NCBI RefSeq assembly: GCF_027921745.1
Contig: NC_079238.1
Location: 5,394,001-5,458,000, forward strand
Direction: 5' to 3'
From: Schizosaccharomyces osmophilus
Taxonomy: Eukaryota; Ascomycota; Schizosaccharomycetes; Schizosaccharomycetales; Schizosaccharomycetaceae
DNA: 64,000 bases
Shown here piece after piece: positions 9,085 through 19,306 of the stretch (its first letter is position 1; every line of letters starts with the position of its first letter). Position numbers and translations under genes: made by a program. The notes under the pieces were generated by a model. The model had not been told where the DNA came from. It was given only the letters and a program-made list of their open reading frames with translations, and ran no database searches.

Positions 9085-10419
9085 ATGAAAAACCAAATTT
9101 TCTCTCGTGTTGCTGCTTATGGCAGAGCACGCTTGGTAGGGACTATGCCAGACAAAACAAAATTTATTAGTCAAGATGGGACGTATCCTAAGGGATTCTT
9201 GATTAATGGTGTTTCCTCTGGCGTAAAAGCCAATGCCAAAAAGGATTTAATGGTTTTGTTTTCTCCTACTCCCTGTAATGCAGCAGCTGTGTTCACAAAA
9301 AATGCATTCCAAGCAGCTCCTGTTCAGGTCTCTCGTTCCGTTTTACAAGAAAACCGCGGTACCGGAATTCATGCGGTGGTCGTGAATAGTGGTTGTGCGA
9401 ATGCCGTTACCGGTGAAGGCGGTATTCAAGATGCCAAAGCAATTGCAAAGACTACAGACGAATTGACACAACCTCTGAGGAAGCTATTGAACAAAAAGGA
9501 TTCCATGTCTTCTACTTTATTGATGTCAACGGGGGTGATTGGTCAACGATTGAAACTCGACAAAATTCAACAAGGACTTGGTGCTACTTTTAAAGATATG
9601 GGATCTTCCCATCAACATTGGATGAATGCTGCCCAAGCCATCTGTACCACGGATACCTTTCCCAAATTAGTTTCCAAACAAGTCAAGGTAGCTGATCGTA
9701 TCTATACCATCGCCGGTGCCACGAAAGGCGCTGGAATGATTAATCCCAATTTAGCCACTCTCCTTGGATTTTTTGTCACAGATGCTCCCATTGCTCCTGA
9801 TGCCGTCCAGTCCATCCTTCGCCACGCAGTCACAAACAGCTTCAACTCAATTAGCATTGATGGTGATACAAGCACAAATGATACCATCGCGTTTCTTGCT
9901 AACGGTGCTGCTGGTGGTTCTGAAATTACTTCCACTTCTTTAGAGTACGAACCCATTCGTGATGCTATTACTGGGCTTGCCCAAGACCTTGCAAAGCTGG
10001 TGGTTCGTGATGGTGAAGGCGCTACCAAGTTCGTAACCGTTCGAGTTCATGGGGCAAAGTCAGTAGAAGATGCTACAATCGTAGCTTCTACCATCAGCAA
10101 TTCGGCTTTAGTCAAAACTGCCTTCTTTGGCGAAGACGCCAATTGGGGACGTATTCTCTGTGCTGTCGGGTACTCTGGTGCTACTATTAATCCCACTGCA
10201 ACTTCTGTAAGCTTTGTTCCCGCCGATGGCTCCAAAACATTGAAGCTCCTTGTCCACGGTGAGCCTCAAAACGTGAACGAGACTCGTGCTAGCGAAATCT
10301 TAGCTCAAGAAGAATTGACTGTAGATGTTGATCTTGGAAGCGGTCCTTTCGAAAAGACAAACTGGACTTGTGATTTCTCCTATGATTATGTACGCATCAA
10401 TGCTGATTATCGCAGTTAA
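9085..10419 (+). CDS. Ornithine acetyltransferase / glutamate N-acetyltransferase (ArgJ family)
   Basis: A 444-residue mitochondrial enzyme of the arginine cycle. It moves the acetyl group from N-acetylornithine to glutamate, making ornithine and regenerating N-acetylglutamate. The ArgJ precursor is known to cut itself before a threonine that becomes the nucleophile. Here the motif KGAGMINPNLAT places the cut between Ala224 and Thr225. Other family blocks are VVVNSGCANA near residue 103, MSTGVIGQ, SFNSISIDGDTSTNDT and the GEDANWGRI stretch. The N terminus is basic with few acidic residues, fitting a mitochondrial presequence, and the C terminus ends YVRINADYRS as in the family. Single exon; length is normal for fungi. 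S. pombe SPBC1271.14 is the likely ortholog. Confidence 0.96.
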   Translation: MKNQIFSRVAAYGRARLVGTMPDKTKFISQDGTYPKGFLINGVSSGVKANAKKDLMVLFSPTPCNAAAVFTKNAFQAAPVQVSRSVLQENRGTGIHAVVVNSGCANAVTGEGGIQDAKAIAKTTDELTQPLRKLLNKKDSMSSTLLMSTGVIGQRLKLDKIQQGLGATFKDMGSSHQHWMNAAQAICTTDTFPKLVSKQVKVADRIYTIAGATKGAGMINPNLATLLGFFVTDAPIAPDAVQSILRHAVTNSFNSISIDGDTSTNDTIAFLANGAAGGSEITSTSLEYEPIRDAITGLAQDLAKLVVRDGEGATKFVTVRVHGAKSVEDATIVASTISNSALVKTAFFGEDANWGRILCAVGYSGATINPTATSVSFVPADGSKTLKLLVHGEPQNVNETRASEILAQEELTVDVDLGSGPFEKTNWTCDFSYDYVRINADYRS

Positions 10420-10590
10420 TATTTGTTTCAAGTTAGAAGTAATGTTTTTGTTAGACGTTAAAAATCATGCATAATATAATTTCACGGTATCAATGTGTTA
10501 TTCATTAAGTATTTTAGATTACTAAGCTCACATCTAAAGTACTATTCATTCTATGGACTCGATTCATTATTCAATTTTTAGCATAGCTTT

Positions 10591-12639
10591 TTAAAACTCA
10601 GGAGGGCGATATTCATTGAGGTAACTTTGGATTTTATCGCCTACTCGAATTTCTGGGATTCCTTTTAATAGAATACCACAGTCTCTCCCTTTGGCTATTT
10701 TTGTCACTTCGTCTTTTAAATGCTTCAAACTTTCTATCTCACCTGTCCATATTATTTTTCCTGCACGTACTAATCGAGCTTTGTGTGCCTTTTCTAAAGT
10801 ACCATTGGTTACACGGCAACCAGCTACGGGTACATTTGATTTTTTTAGACGGATGTCAAAAATTGCCTGTACACTGGCTTCACTGGGTACGCGTTGGACC
10901 AAAACGGGTGGAAGACGTTCTCGGAACAGGGTTCGAATTTCTTCCATCAAGTGATAGATTATATTGTGGAACAAAACCTTGACTTTGTGTCGTTCTGCCT
11001 CTCGAAACGTGGCTTTTGGAACAGGGACACCAAAAGATATAATAATAGCATTCGAAGTTTCAGCTCTCTCAATATCCGTTTCCGTAACCGGACCGACAGC
11101 GGCATATAAGACACGCGTTTGTAAATCTTCGTTTCGTAGTCCTTTGAAAAAATCGATGATGGCTTCAGCAGAACCAGTGTCATCGCACTTTGCGATAACG
11201 TTGAAGTATTCACTTTTATTCTCAGGAATGCTTTCCAAAGTTTCTGATGAATTCAACCGTTGTTCTTCGAGTTGTTTGTTGTGAGATTCAGCTAGTTGGT
11301 ACAATTCTTGAGCACCATTGCGCCGAGCAATATCGGCTAAAACTTCTTTGGCGGCGGACTCATTTTTCACTTGAAACACATGGTCACCTGCTTTGGGTAA
11401 CTCTTTCCAACCTAGGACTTGCGCGGCTTGGCCGGGAATTACTTGCTTGACTCGTTTGTTGTTTACATCTAACAAAGAACGAACCTTACCCCAAGAATTG
11501 CCTGCTATCAAGAAGTTTCCAGAAGAAAGTGTACCTTGCTTGACAACTATGGTAGCCAAGGAGCCAACGCCTTTAGCAACACAGGATTCCACAACCCAAC
11601 CTTCTAACTGATCTTTTGGAGAAGAGCGAACTTCAAGGATTTCAGCAAGGGTTAATATAGCAGCTTCTAATTCATCAACGCCGGAACCGGTCTTACCAGA
11701 TACGGACACTACCTGAGTGTCACCGCCAAATTCCTCTGCCTGAATACCATAATTCATAAGCTGTTCAATAACCTTACGTGGTTGCAATCCTGGACGGTCA
11801 CACTTGGTAATTGCTATGATGACTGGAGCATCTGCGGATTGAATGTGTTTAATAGCCTCTACAGTTTGAGGTTTTACACCGTCATCACCAGCTACGACTA
11901 ACACGACTATGTCAGCAATGTTCGCACCGCGCTTACGCATAGCTTCAAAAGCCATGTGTCCAGGGGTATCGAGAAATGTAATTGACTTTGAGCCTTTGTC
12001 GAAGGGAACTGTAAAAGCACCAATCTTTTGGGTAATACCACCATGTTCTGAAGCGGCAACACTAGATTTTCGTAAAGCGTCCAGTAGAGTAGTTTTTCCA
12101 TGATCAACATGACCCATCAGTGTTACGACGGGAGGTCGCAAAGGAGCATTTGCTTGGGAAGACTTGGGTTTTTGAGGAGATGCGACGGAAGTAGAATCCG
12201 TGTGTACTCTGTAGCCATACTCTTCGGCAATCAAACTGGAATATTCAAAAGTAAGCAAGTAGCTAGGGGAAACATTTTTAAAGCCAAGACGAGTTAAATC
12301 TCGCATTAATCGTTGGGTCGACACTTGCAAGTGATTAGAGAGGGATGAAACTGGGAGAACTGGAGGAATGAGAAGGGGTCGAAGTTGTTTTTGCTTTCGG
12401 GAAGCAACAGACAAAGGAGTGGGATTGCGCTCTGCACGAAGGGGAGACGTGTGAAACGAACGTGTGGGAAGATGGACAAAGGAATTCGACACATTGGAAG
12501 AGGGAATCAATTTCGATGGTTTTGCTGGTTTTGCGAATGAAGAAGAGAGGGGAGACACGGACCAAAAGAAACAGCTCCAAGTCCATGACTTGGGCATGCA
12601 AATTGTGGAAAAGGAAGAAGCGTGTTTTGTGAAATTCAT
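10591..12639 (-). CDS. Mitochondrial translation initiation factor IF-2
   Basis: A 682-residue GTPase that delivers formylated or unformylated initiator tRNA to the mitochondrial small subunit. The N terminus is rich in Ser, Lys and Arg, fitting a matrix presequence. A domain with the [18 protein letters not shown] helix precedes the G domain at about residues 165-335: G1 is GHVDHGKT, G3 is DTPGH. The G4 motif reads TKCD where NKCD or NKID is usual, so the guanine-specificity Asn is Thr. Domain II, the linker and the C-terminal tRNA-binding domain follow, with the ending [19 protein letters not shown] typical of IF2. The gene is convergent with ArgJ, with stops 171 bp apart, as in S. pombe SPBC1271.14/.15c (from memory). 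Confidence 0.95.
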   Translation of the reverse strand: MNFTKHASSFSTICMPKSWTWSCFFWSVSPLSSSFAKPAKPSKLIPSSNVSNSFVHLPTRSFHTSPLRAERNPTPLSVASRKQKQLRPLLIPPVLPVSSLSNHLQVSTQRLMRDLTRLGFKNVSPSYLLTFEYSSLIAEEYGYRVHTDSTSVASPQKPKSSQANAPLRPPVVTLMGHVDHGKTTLLDALRKSSVAASEHGGITQKIGAFTVPFDKGSKSITFLDTPGHMAFEAMRKRGANIADIVVLVVAGDDGVKPQTVEAIKHIQSADAPVIIAITKCDRPGLQPRKVIEQLMNYGIQAEEFGGDTQVVSVSGKTGSGVDELEAAILTLAEILEVRSSPKDQLEGWVVESCVAKGVGSLATIVVKQGTLSSGNFLIAGNSWGKVRSLLDVNNKRVKQVIPGQAAQVLGWKELPKAGDHVFQVKNESAAKEVLADIARRNGAQELYQLAESHNKQLEEQRLNSSETLESIPENKSEYFNVIAKCDDTGSAEAIIDFFKGLRNEDLQTRVLYAAVGPVTETDIERAETSNAIIISFGVPVPKATFREAERHKVKVLFHNIIYHLMEEIRTLFRERLPPVLVQRVPSEASVQAIFDIRLKKSNVPVAGCRVTNGTLEKAHKARLVRAGKIIWTGEIESLKHLKDEVTKIAKGRDCGILLKGIPEIRVGDKIQSYLNEYRPPEF

Positions 12640-13451
12640 TATGATAATGAAAATAAAAACACAGAAGAACTAATTACATATACATATACATTACATATCC
12701 ATAATTCAACTACAAAAAGCAACAAATACGCGTGAATTCCAAAATTGTGGGTTTGTTTACAGTGTATGTAGAAGGTGAGGATGAAGAAGTCGGTGAGGTA
12801 TGGAATTGGTCGTTACTTCTGCAGGAGAAGCAAGTGACAGCTTGGGATAACCAAGTGTTTAGGCAAAGAAACGGGTTCCCAGTGGATTCAATGACAATTT
12901 GTATAATATAATTTTATTCAGCGTTATAAAGCATTGGTTCGTTGTAATAATGTAAACAAAGCATAGAGAATGGAATTCAGGTTAAAAACGGGCAACTAGG
13001 CAATTTTACCAGAGGAAACATAGGAAACATTGAAGAAACCGACAAAGACATCTTTTGGTAGATGAATCGCACAGTCTAAACAATCTCTTTCACCGCTGTA
13101 GATACGAATGGTGGAAGCTGAGAAATTCAAAAGCCCAGAAAAATTACTCGCTAACCTCATTTCTTAAAAAAACCGAAGCCTTGCCGTTCTCTAGCTCTGA
13201 GTTATTTTGGGTAAGAAATGGATATCAGATCATATGATGAATTGCAAAGGAAAGAGATCTCAGCATCACAAGAAAAAAATTTTTTTCTTTTTTTTTTCTT
13301 CAATCTTCTTGGGGGTTTCATTGTTTATGTGAAATGCATTTTGCATTTGTTTACGGTTATAGACTATTGACCATGGATCCTTCCTTCTTTCTATTGTTGT
13401 CCATATTTCCAACTATAGAGAAAAGTAAACCAATTGGACGAAATGTAACAG

Positions 13452-13507
13452 TTTAGGGTCTCCTTTCGATAGAACCCTAAATTTTTTTTTTTTTTTTTTT
13501 TTTTTTT
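13452..13507 (+). repeat. 8-bp hairpin followed by 26-nt T run
   Basis: TTTAGGGT (13452-13459) and ACCCTAAA (13474-13481) form an 8-bp stem with a 14-nt loop. A run of 26 T residues (13482-13507) starts immediately after the stem. The arrangement resembles a polymerase III or intrinsic terminator, but no RNA gene is recognised upstream. Confidence 0.6.
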
Positions 13508-13632
13508 CTGGGATCTTTGTTTTGTTTATGTCGGACTCGGCACCATTGATGAATTTGTCAGATCCGGTGATTTACAGAATCTCCTCACTTTTCATTACTT
13601 TTTTCCATACCTTATTTAATACAAAGGTCATT

Positions 13633-13646
13633 TGATAAACAGATAA
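13633..13646 (+). promoter_or_regulatory. Pair of GATA sites upstream of fet4
   Basis: TGATAA (13633-13638) and AGATAA (13641-13646) are two WGATAA hexamers 2 bp apart, about 490 bp before the fet4 start. In S. pombe the iron-responsive repressor Fep1 binds WGATAA. A role in iron control of fet4 here is inference. Confidence 0.35.
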
Positions 13647-14128
13647 ATATCCAAGCGATTCTACTAACAAATCCTTACTTTACTTTTTTTTTGCAAGGCT
13701 TTGCAAGAGTTTGGATTGCCTTTTTTCTGTGCTTTTCTTCTTCAGTTTGTAATTTGTTATTCGTAGTTTCTCTTCTGTTTTGTTGAAGCTTGTCTTGGGA
13801 GAGAAATTGTAAATCTTTGTTCCCTCTATGCTTGTCGCATCTGATATTTCTTCCCCATACATTTGTTTGGTCCAGCTGTTTTAGGTAGGCAATTCCAATT
13901 TGAGAACACTCATCGTTTCTTGGTTCTTGAGTTTGCAAGTTCTCTTTTTTTTTTCGTTGTTCCCTCTCCGTTTTGCTTTGGAAGTCAATGGTTTCTTGTT
14001 TATTTATCTACTTGTAATATTTCGGCCAATTTTTACTCATTCTCAGATATCTCTTTTACGCACACTCTTTTATTCTTGTTTTTCTTTTCCTTTTTTTATT
14101 TCATATATCCCTTTCTATATAGTTTCCA

Positions 14129-15748
14129 ATGACGGCTGTTCCTTCTCCTACCACTGAAATCGAAGTGGATGAAAAAGCAGTTACAGAGACTTATCAAGTC
14201 CAACATTTTCAATCTATCTTTAAAAAATGCATCCAAGCTATCCAATCCCCCGGCAAACATTGCGATATCCGCTCCGCTGCCCCTACTCAACAAGTGTTTG
14301 ATGGCGAAAATTTTCTCCATAGATCTTGTTCCCCGGGAGACAGCTGTTCAGACTACAAAGTCAAAAATGGCAGCATCGTAGAGTGTGAAAATATTCGAGA
14401 TTACATTGGTCAGAAACGCCCCAACCCAGCTGGTCGTATCTTTGATCTGGTAACTCACCTAGCTGGTACTAGTTTTGTTTTCATCCTCACCTTGGTCATT
14501 CTTGTCGTTTGGGCCATTGTAGGAGGTATCTACCATGCTCCTGATAGTTGGCAAATCGTCATGCAAGATGGTAGTTCCATTCAATGCTACATTTCTGCTA
14601 CTCTTTTGATGCGCCAACAACAAAATCATCACAACCAGCTGACTACTATGATCGCCCAGTTGCGTTCTCGCTTATGCACCATTCGACGCCTAATAGGCCC
14701 CGTCCTCCAAGGAAAATCAGTTGCTTCGGCGCCGCTTAAATACCAAGATCTGCAGGATGATGTTGGCGATGCTCAAAAACTTCCTGTTGAAAACTGGTTT
14801 AGTCTTATCTGCAATTATGTAAGTCTCGTTGTCGGATCTGTCTATTTTTTTATGCTTTATTGGGCTGGCATATTTATTTGGGTTGGGTTCGGCAAAATGC
14901 TAAACTGGAGCGACGAATGGCAACTTTACATCAACACAGCTACGGCTGTAGAACTTACCTTCACTTCTGTGTTCCTTCAAAATATTCGTCATCGTCATAT
15001 GAAATATATCTCTCGTTGTGTCTCTTCCATTTTCCATATTGACGCTGCCCTAGAAGAAGCCCTTCGTAGACGATCTGGAGATCGCGAAAGGAACCCTGTT
15101 ATTGAGATTGAGGCCGAGAAAGTCAACGTTGGCTCTCGTACGATTGACTATTATGCCCATCTCGTTGGATCAGGCGTCGGTGCCGTGATCAGTGCTGCTG
15201 TGTTTATTGTTTGGCTTGCCATCGGTAATACCATGCATTGGAATTCCAATTGGTGGTTGATTATTGGAACCTATACAGGTCTCGTTGGATTTTTAGATGG
15301 GTTTGCTCTTCGTAATGTTTACTTTCGCGAAAGCAACCATTTCAACGTTCATGTTCAAACCTTAGTCGATGAAGAATACCTCCTTTTTCAGAGTCTCGGT
15401 CTTCCTCTTCCTCATGACTCAGAAACTCCGGTGAACAAATCTTTTGCATATAAACTAAGTTCGTTTATAGGATACATTTGCTCACAAGCGTTCTCTGTTT
15501 ACGCAGCTGTGATCATCATCGTCGGCTTGGTCGTGGCTGCTGGTGCATTGAGATTCAACGAAACTGCTCAGCTGTTTTGCAATACCCCGACCATGATTAT
15601 TGAAGCTGCTTTACTGATTGTTCTTATAGAAGCACATAATTTCACGAATCTGGAAAATCGTGTCAAATTTCGTAACATCCATCTTCGACGCCTTGCACTC
15701 ATGAAGGCTATGGTTGGTGATGACTATCTCGCCAACGAATGCGCTTAA
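14129..15748 (+). CDS. fet4: Low-affinity iron/zinc transporter Fet4
   Basis: A 539-residue plasma-membrane metal transporter of the Fet4 family, which takes up Fe(II), Zn and other divalent metals at low affinity. After a soluble head of about 100 residues come three repeats of the family unit: a helix pair, then a loop. The first starts at RIFDLVTHLAGTSFVF, the second around WFSLICNYVSLVVGSVYFF, the third at IDYYAHLVGSGVGAVISA, with a final helix pair near residues 440-520. Repeated blocks such as SATLLMRQQQNHH, FLQNIRHRHMKY and LENRVKFRNIHLR are family hallmarks. Single exon. The leader is T-rich and may be long. In S. pombe fet4 is metal-regulated; the paired GATA sites upstream fit iron control, but I found no clear Loz1 element. 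Confidence 0.93.
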   Translation: MTAVPSPTTEIEVDEKAVTETYQVQHFQSIFKKCIQAIQSPGKHCDIRSAAPTQQVFDGENFLHRSCSPGDSCSDYKVKNGSIVECENIRDYIGQKRPNPAGRIFDLVTHLAGTSFVFILTLVILVVWAIVGGIYHAPDSWQIVMQDGSSIQCYISATLLMRQQQNHHNQLTTMIAQLRSRLCTIRRLIGPVLQGKSVASAPLKYQDLQDDVGDAQKLPVENWFSLICNYVSLVVGSVYFFMLYWAGIFIWVGFGKMLNWSDEWQLYINTATAVELTFTSVFLQNIRHRHMKYISRCVSSIFHIDAALEEALRRRSGDRERNPVIEIEAEKVNVGSRTIDYYAHLVGSGVGAVISAAVFIVWLAIGNTMHWNSNWWLIIGTYTGLVGFLDGFALRNVYFRESNHFNVHVQTLVDEEYLLFQSLGLPLPHDSETPVNKSFAYKLSSFIGYICSQAFSVYAAVIIIVGLVVAAGALRFNETAQLFCNTPTMIIEAALLIVLIEAHNFTNLENRVKFRNIHLRRLALMKAMVGDDYLANECA

Positions 15749-16048
15749 ATCATCATCCCTTCTTGTATTTATTCATTTCTTTTTATCTATTTTTCTTTAG
15801 AGCGTGAACCCTTTTAATGACATGAAATGAACAACAAAACAAAAGTGCTTTTGACAGAATCCAAATATCCATAGACTCAATGAACTCTGCCAAGCAGTTT
15901 CTATATTAATTGTTCCAATACAGCAACAAACTTATTTCTTTTCCCATTTCCTTTTTTTTTGATCATTTATAACTTTACAAAAGAATCATGAACCAATAAG
16001 TATCAATATTCTAACATATTGGTTTTTATTTTTCTGTAGCCATAAGCT
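15749..16048. other. fet4 3' region up to tRNA-Arg
   Basis: Exactly 300 bp of AT-rich 3' flanking sequence between fet4 and the tRNA-Arg gene. Nothing else is recognisable. Confidence 0.55.
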
Positions 16049-16120
16049 GCTCCCGTGGCCTAATGGCTAGGGCATTTGACTTCTAATCAAGGGACTGCGG
16101 GTTCGAGTCCCGCCGGGAGC
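16049..16120 (+). tRNA. tRNA-Arg (anticodon TCT)
   Basis: A 72-nt cloverleaf. The acceptor arms GCTCCCG and CGGGAGC pair fully. The anticodon loop CTTCTAA gives TCT, reading AGA (Arg). The T arm has the intact B box GGTTCGAGTCC. There is no intron, and a T-rich terminator (TTTTCTTTTT) follows at once. Confidence 0.97.
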
Positions 16121-16297
16121 TTTTCTTTTTCATATCATCCTTTTATTCGCAATACTTATTGATAATATCAACTCGTGGAAGAGTTGTAAAATTCTTGTAA
16201 TATTTCTTCAATTTTGATATTTTCTGAACCTAGCAAAAAAGTGTGCACTAGAGACTATATTTGATATATGAATCATGAAAAAAATTATCATCACTAT

Positions 16298-16367
16298 GCA
16301 TCAGCCGGGAGTCGAACCCGGAGCGAATGCTTGGAAGGCATCCATGTTACCGCTACACCACTGATGC
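16298..16367 (-). tRNA. tRNA-Gly (anticodon TCC)
   Basis: A 70-nt minus-strand cloverleaf with acceptor arms GCATCAG and CTGATGC. The anticodon loop CTTCCAA gives TCC, reading GGA (Gly). The B box GGTTCGACTCC is present, with no intron. Downstream on the minus strand lies a T run acting as terminator. It is convergent with tRNA-Arg, 177 bp away. Confidence 0.97.
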
Positions 16368-16597
16368 TGATTACCATAGAAGGAAAATATAGCATATATA
16401 TATGTATCAGTATAGCATCGATTCTTCTGCTTTGAAGAAGGCTTAGAAGTTGTCCTTTTACTAAAGAAAAGGAGGATTTAGAAAGTATCACCGATGAATA
16501 AAAGAATTAAAGGATTTCATTGTTGATTTACATCATTTCTAAGAACATATAACATAAAAATCTCATAAAACTTCATTGAACTGGGATTCATGAATGA

Positions 16598-17941
16598 TTA
16601 ATTTGGCAAGCTGGCAATGGCTTCATCAATGGACTTGGCTAAGATAGAAATCAGAGTATCAACTTCTTCCTTTGTTATAATATATGGAGGAGCCACCATG
16701 ATATGATCACCATGGACACCGTCGTAGGTGCCTGCACCAGGATTAAGGAAAGCTCCATTTTTAATACCAACTTTGCTAATCAAAGCTCCCACCTTGTACT
16801 TGGGATCAAACCACTGTTTCGATTTTTTGTCTTTAACAAATTCTAGACCCCAAAATACACCTCTACCGCGGATATCACCTACATGAGGATGGGAGTCGAA
16901 GGTTTTATGAAGCTGTTCATCCAAATATTTGCCGATCGCAGCAACCTTATCAACAAGCTTTTCACGAAGCATAATCTTTTGCACAGTGACAGCCGCACTG
17001 CAAGCCAATGGATGGGCTTGATAGGTGTGGAAGTTTGCAAGTTGAGCATTGCTTTCCTCAAAAGCTTTGTAAACTCGGTGGCTAACTAAGACACTAGAGA
17101 TGGGTTGATAACCAGCAGCTAGGGTTTTGGCATTGGTTTGAAGGTCCGGGGTAATGCCTTCCTGTTCCCAAGCGTGGAAGGTCCCCGTTCGACCCAAACC
17201 ACACATGACTTCATCAAGAATGAGAAGAATGTCGAATTTGTCACACACGCGACGAACGGCCTTAAAATAGCCGTCAACGGGTGTGGCACAGCCAAGACAT
17301 GTGCCTGGAACGGTTTCGGCGATAAAAGCAGCAATTCGATTGGGACCAACAACCAAAAATTCGTCTTCGAGTTGTTTTTCCAAACGATATACATACTGCT
17401 CGTCCGTTTCGCCTTCCTTCTTGCAACGGTATGCGTAACAAGGGTCTACATAAGATGTGACTTTGGGAAAAACACCTACGTAGGGAGCACGGCGAGAGAC
17501 CATTTTACCAATGCCAAGAGCAAAAAGAGTGTTTCCATGATACGATTGTTTACGAGAAACGAAGTGGGTTCGTTCGGGTTCACCACGGAGTTGCCAGTAT
17601 TGCAAAGCAAACTTAAGAGCTGCTTCCACGGCTTCTGAGCCACTGTTGGCAAAGTAAGCACGAGCAAAGACATCTGGATGTTGTGAAACAAGTATGTGTG
17701 CCAATTCTTCAGCGGGTTCATTTGTAAAGGCCATGTTGTGGACATAGCAAACCTTCTCCGCTTGGGTTTTCATAGACTCGATCACTTCGCGGTTTCCGTA
17801 TCCAAGACTGGAAACGGCCGCACCACCAGTACCGTCTATAATTTTCTTATTGTCATCTGTATACAGATTGACACCTTCGCCTCGCACAACCTTTGGAGGA
17901 GTGGAATTGGGAACGAGATACAATAAATCGTGGACGGACAT
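16598..17941 (-). CDS. Class III aminotransferase (PLP-dependent), substrate unknown
   Basis: A 447-residue class III (omega-type) aminotransferase. Features seen in order: the N-terminal GEGVNLYTDDNKKIIDGTGG, a phosphate-loop-like FANSGSEAVEAALKFA, the cofactor-stacking QSYHGNT, and the acidic pair ILDEVMCGLGRTG that fixes the pyridine nitrogen. The Schiff-base lysine is expected in TNAKTLAAGYQPIS. The C-terminal domain has IRGRGVFWGLEF. The family transfers amino groups from omega-amino acids, amines or similar donors to a keto acid. The substrate is not known for the S. pombe homolog (SPBC1773.03c, from memory). No targeting signal is obvious, so it is likely cytosolic. It starts a run of four oxidoreductase or transaminase genes (16.6-23.9 kb), kept together in S. 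pombe. Confidence 0.92.
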   Translation of the reverse strand: MSVHDLLYLVPNSTPPKVVRGEGVNLYTDDNKKIIDGTGGAAVSSLGYGNREVIESMKTQAEKVCYVHNMAFTNEPAEELAHILVSQHPDVFARAYFANSGSEAVEAALKFALQYWQLRGEPERTHFVSRKQSYHGNTLFALGIGKMVSRRAPYVGVFPKVTSYVDPCYAYRCKKEGETDEQYVYRLEKQLEDEFLVVGPNRIAAFIAETVPGTCLGCATPVDGYFKAVRRVCDKFDILLILDEVMCGLGRTGTFHAWEQEGITPDLQTNAKTLAAGYQPISSVLVSHRVYKAFEESNAQLANFHTYQAHPLACSAAVTVQKIMLREKLVDKVAAIGKYLDEQLHKTFDSHPHVGDIRGRGVFWGLEFVKDKKSKQWFDPKYKVGALISKVGIKNGAFLNPGAGTYDGVHGDHIMVAPPYIITKEEVDTLISILAKSIDEAIASLPN

Positions 17942-19306
17942 CTTGGGAAGATTATTTTTAATAAGCTAGTTCTTTTTAATGAATTTTCCTTTCGTTTCTA
18001 TAACTTGGCTTAGATTTTGAAAGAGAGAATGAAACTGGATAAAGGATGTCAAGAATGTTTAAGTACCTTATAGATTCGCCAAAATTACCAAAATTCTTTC
18101 AATAGTAATAAAATTGAACCTTTGGACCTTTTGGCCCTAGTTCCAACTGGTATCCTTTATATATCACAACTCGTATAGCAAGATGTAATAATGACTGAAT
18201 CGCTCCACCATGTTACATGCAGCCATTATTGCATCCAGATAAAAATTGACACCGGCGACTCGATATTAGATAGGAAATCATAACCTATTCCTTTAGCGTA
18301 TTAGCGAACTCAAACTATCGACCTCAAAGGACGACGGATATGTGCGTTGTGTCATTCCGTCCAGTTTCTTTGGGAATGTATAATTTACAATTGAGCTCAC
18401 TTTGGTTCACAAATTTGGCGGATTTGACCAAGCTCTGTTATACTTTTATGCTTGTTACAACGAAGAATGCCTGAGCTTAGAGTAACGGTTTATTAGTCCG
18501 GACGAGGTGATCTATTGCCAGCTGTTACTTTCCAAAAAGTACCAAAGAATAAGAAACCATTGCGCATTAGTATTGAAAGAATGAAGGCGCGCTAAAACAT
18601 TGCCGTTTGAGCCTCTATGAAAACACTTAAGAAACGTTTGAATAGTTTATGCTATAAGGTAATGCATGCCTAAAATGATCGTTTTAGCATATGCGTATAT
18701 AACAATGTGTTAAATAATAAATGGGTGCTTGATTAAAAAATATGCTTAAAAAATTGTAGGTTCCTACGAAATAAAAAAAGAAAACGATTGGAGAAAGTCA
18801 TTCCGTCGGGTTTTTTTTTTCTTTTTCATAAATTTGTTATTCCTTTGAAGCTGTCTAGATCGTTTTGCCATTGACTTGATTTCAGTTCTCTGATTGATAG
18901 TGTCAGCAAACTACGACAGAAAGGTTTGGAACAAACACGAATTTTTATTTTTATTTATTTTTATTTTTTCTTTCAGTTAATTAAAGAGTTAAATCTTTCT
19001 ATAGAACAGAACGTTTACTGAAGTAGACTATCTTTTTGAAACTGACTACTGCCTTGTAGTTCATCTCGTCATTTTCCCTTGGTAACTAAAATACACCTTG
19101 CAATTACTAGGTGATTGACAGTAGGGAAAATATCTTTTTAAGATCATTCTTTGCAATCGTTTCTTCCGAACCCACCATAAAGGCTATCGCTTGCGTTTGT
19201 TCAATTTTTGCATCTCGTTTCTTTAATACTTCACAGTGATTCCTTTCCCTAACCATCGCACATACATTAATCAATACTTCCTTTTATAGAATTCTTTAAT
19301 TTGAAC
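17942..19306. other. Divergent promoter region, 1.36 kb
   Basis: Lies between the aminotransferase and the SDR reductase genes. AT-rich, with no open frame of interest and no RNA gene I can recognise. A T/A-rich stretch with TTTTTATTTTTATTT units lies near 18940-18970. Confidence 0.6.

Larger units (their letters stand above)
12640..14128. other. Divergent promoter region IF2mt / fet4, 1.5 kb
   Basis: A long region between divergent genes, T-rich on the fet4 side, where the leader may be long. It contains a short hairpin followed directly by a 26-nt T run (13452-13507) and two adjacent GATA sites (13633-13646), listed separately. No open frame here resembles a known protein. Confidence 0.6.

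Noticed and set aside
13863-14157. Two overlapping Phe-rich plus-strand frames before fet4
   Set aside because: They come from a T-rich leader; they overlap the fet4 start in other frames and lack similarity.
17138-17638. 166-codon plus-strand frame
   Set aside because: Antisense shadow of the class III aminotransferase, with no family likeness.
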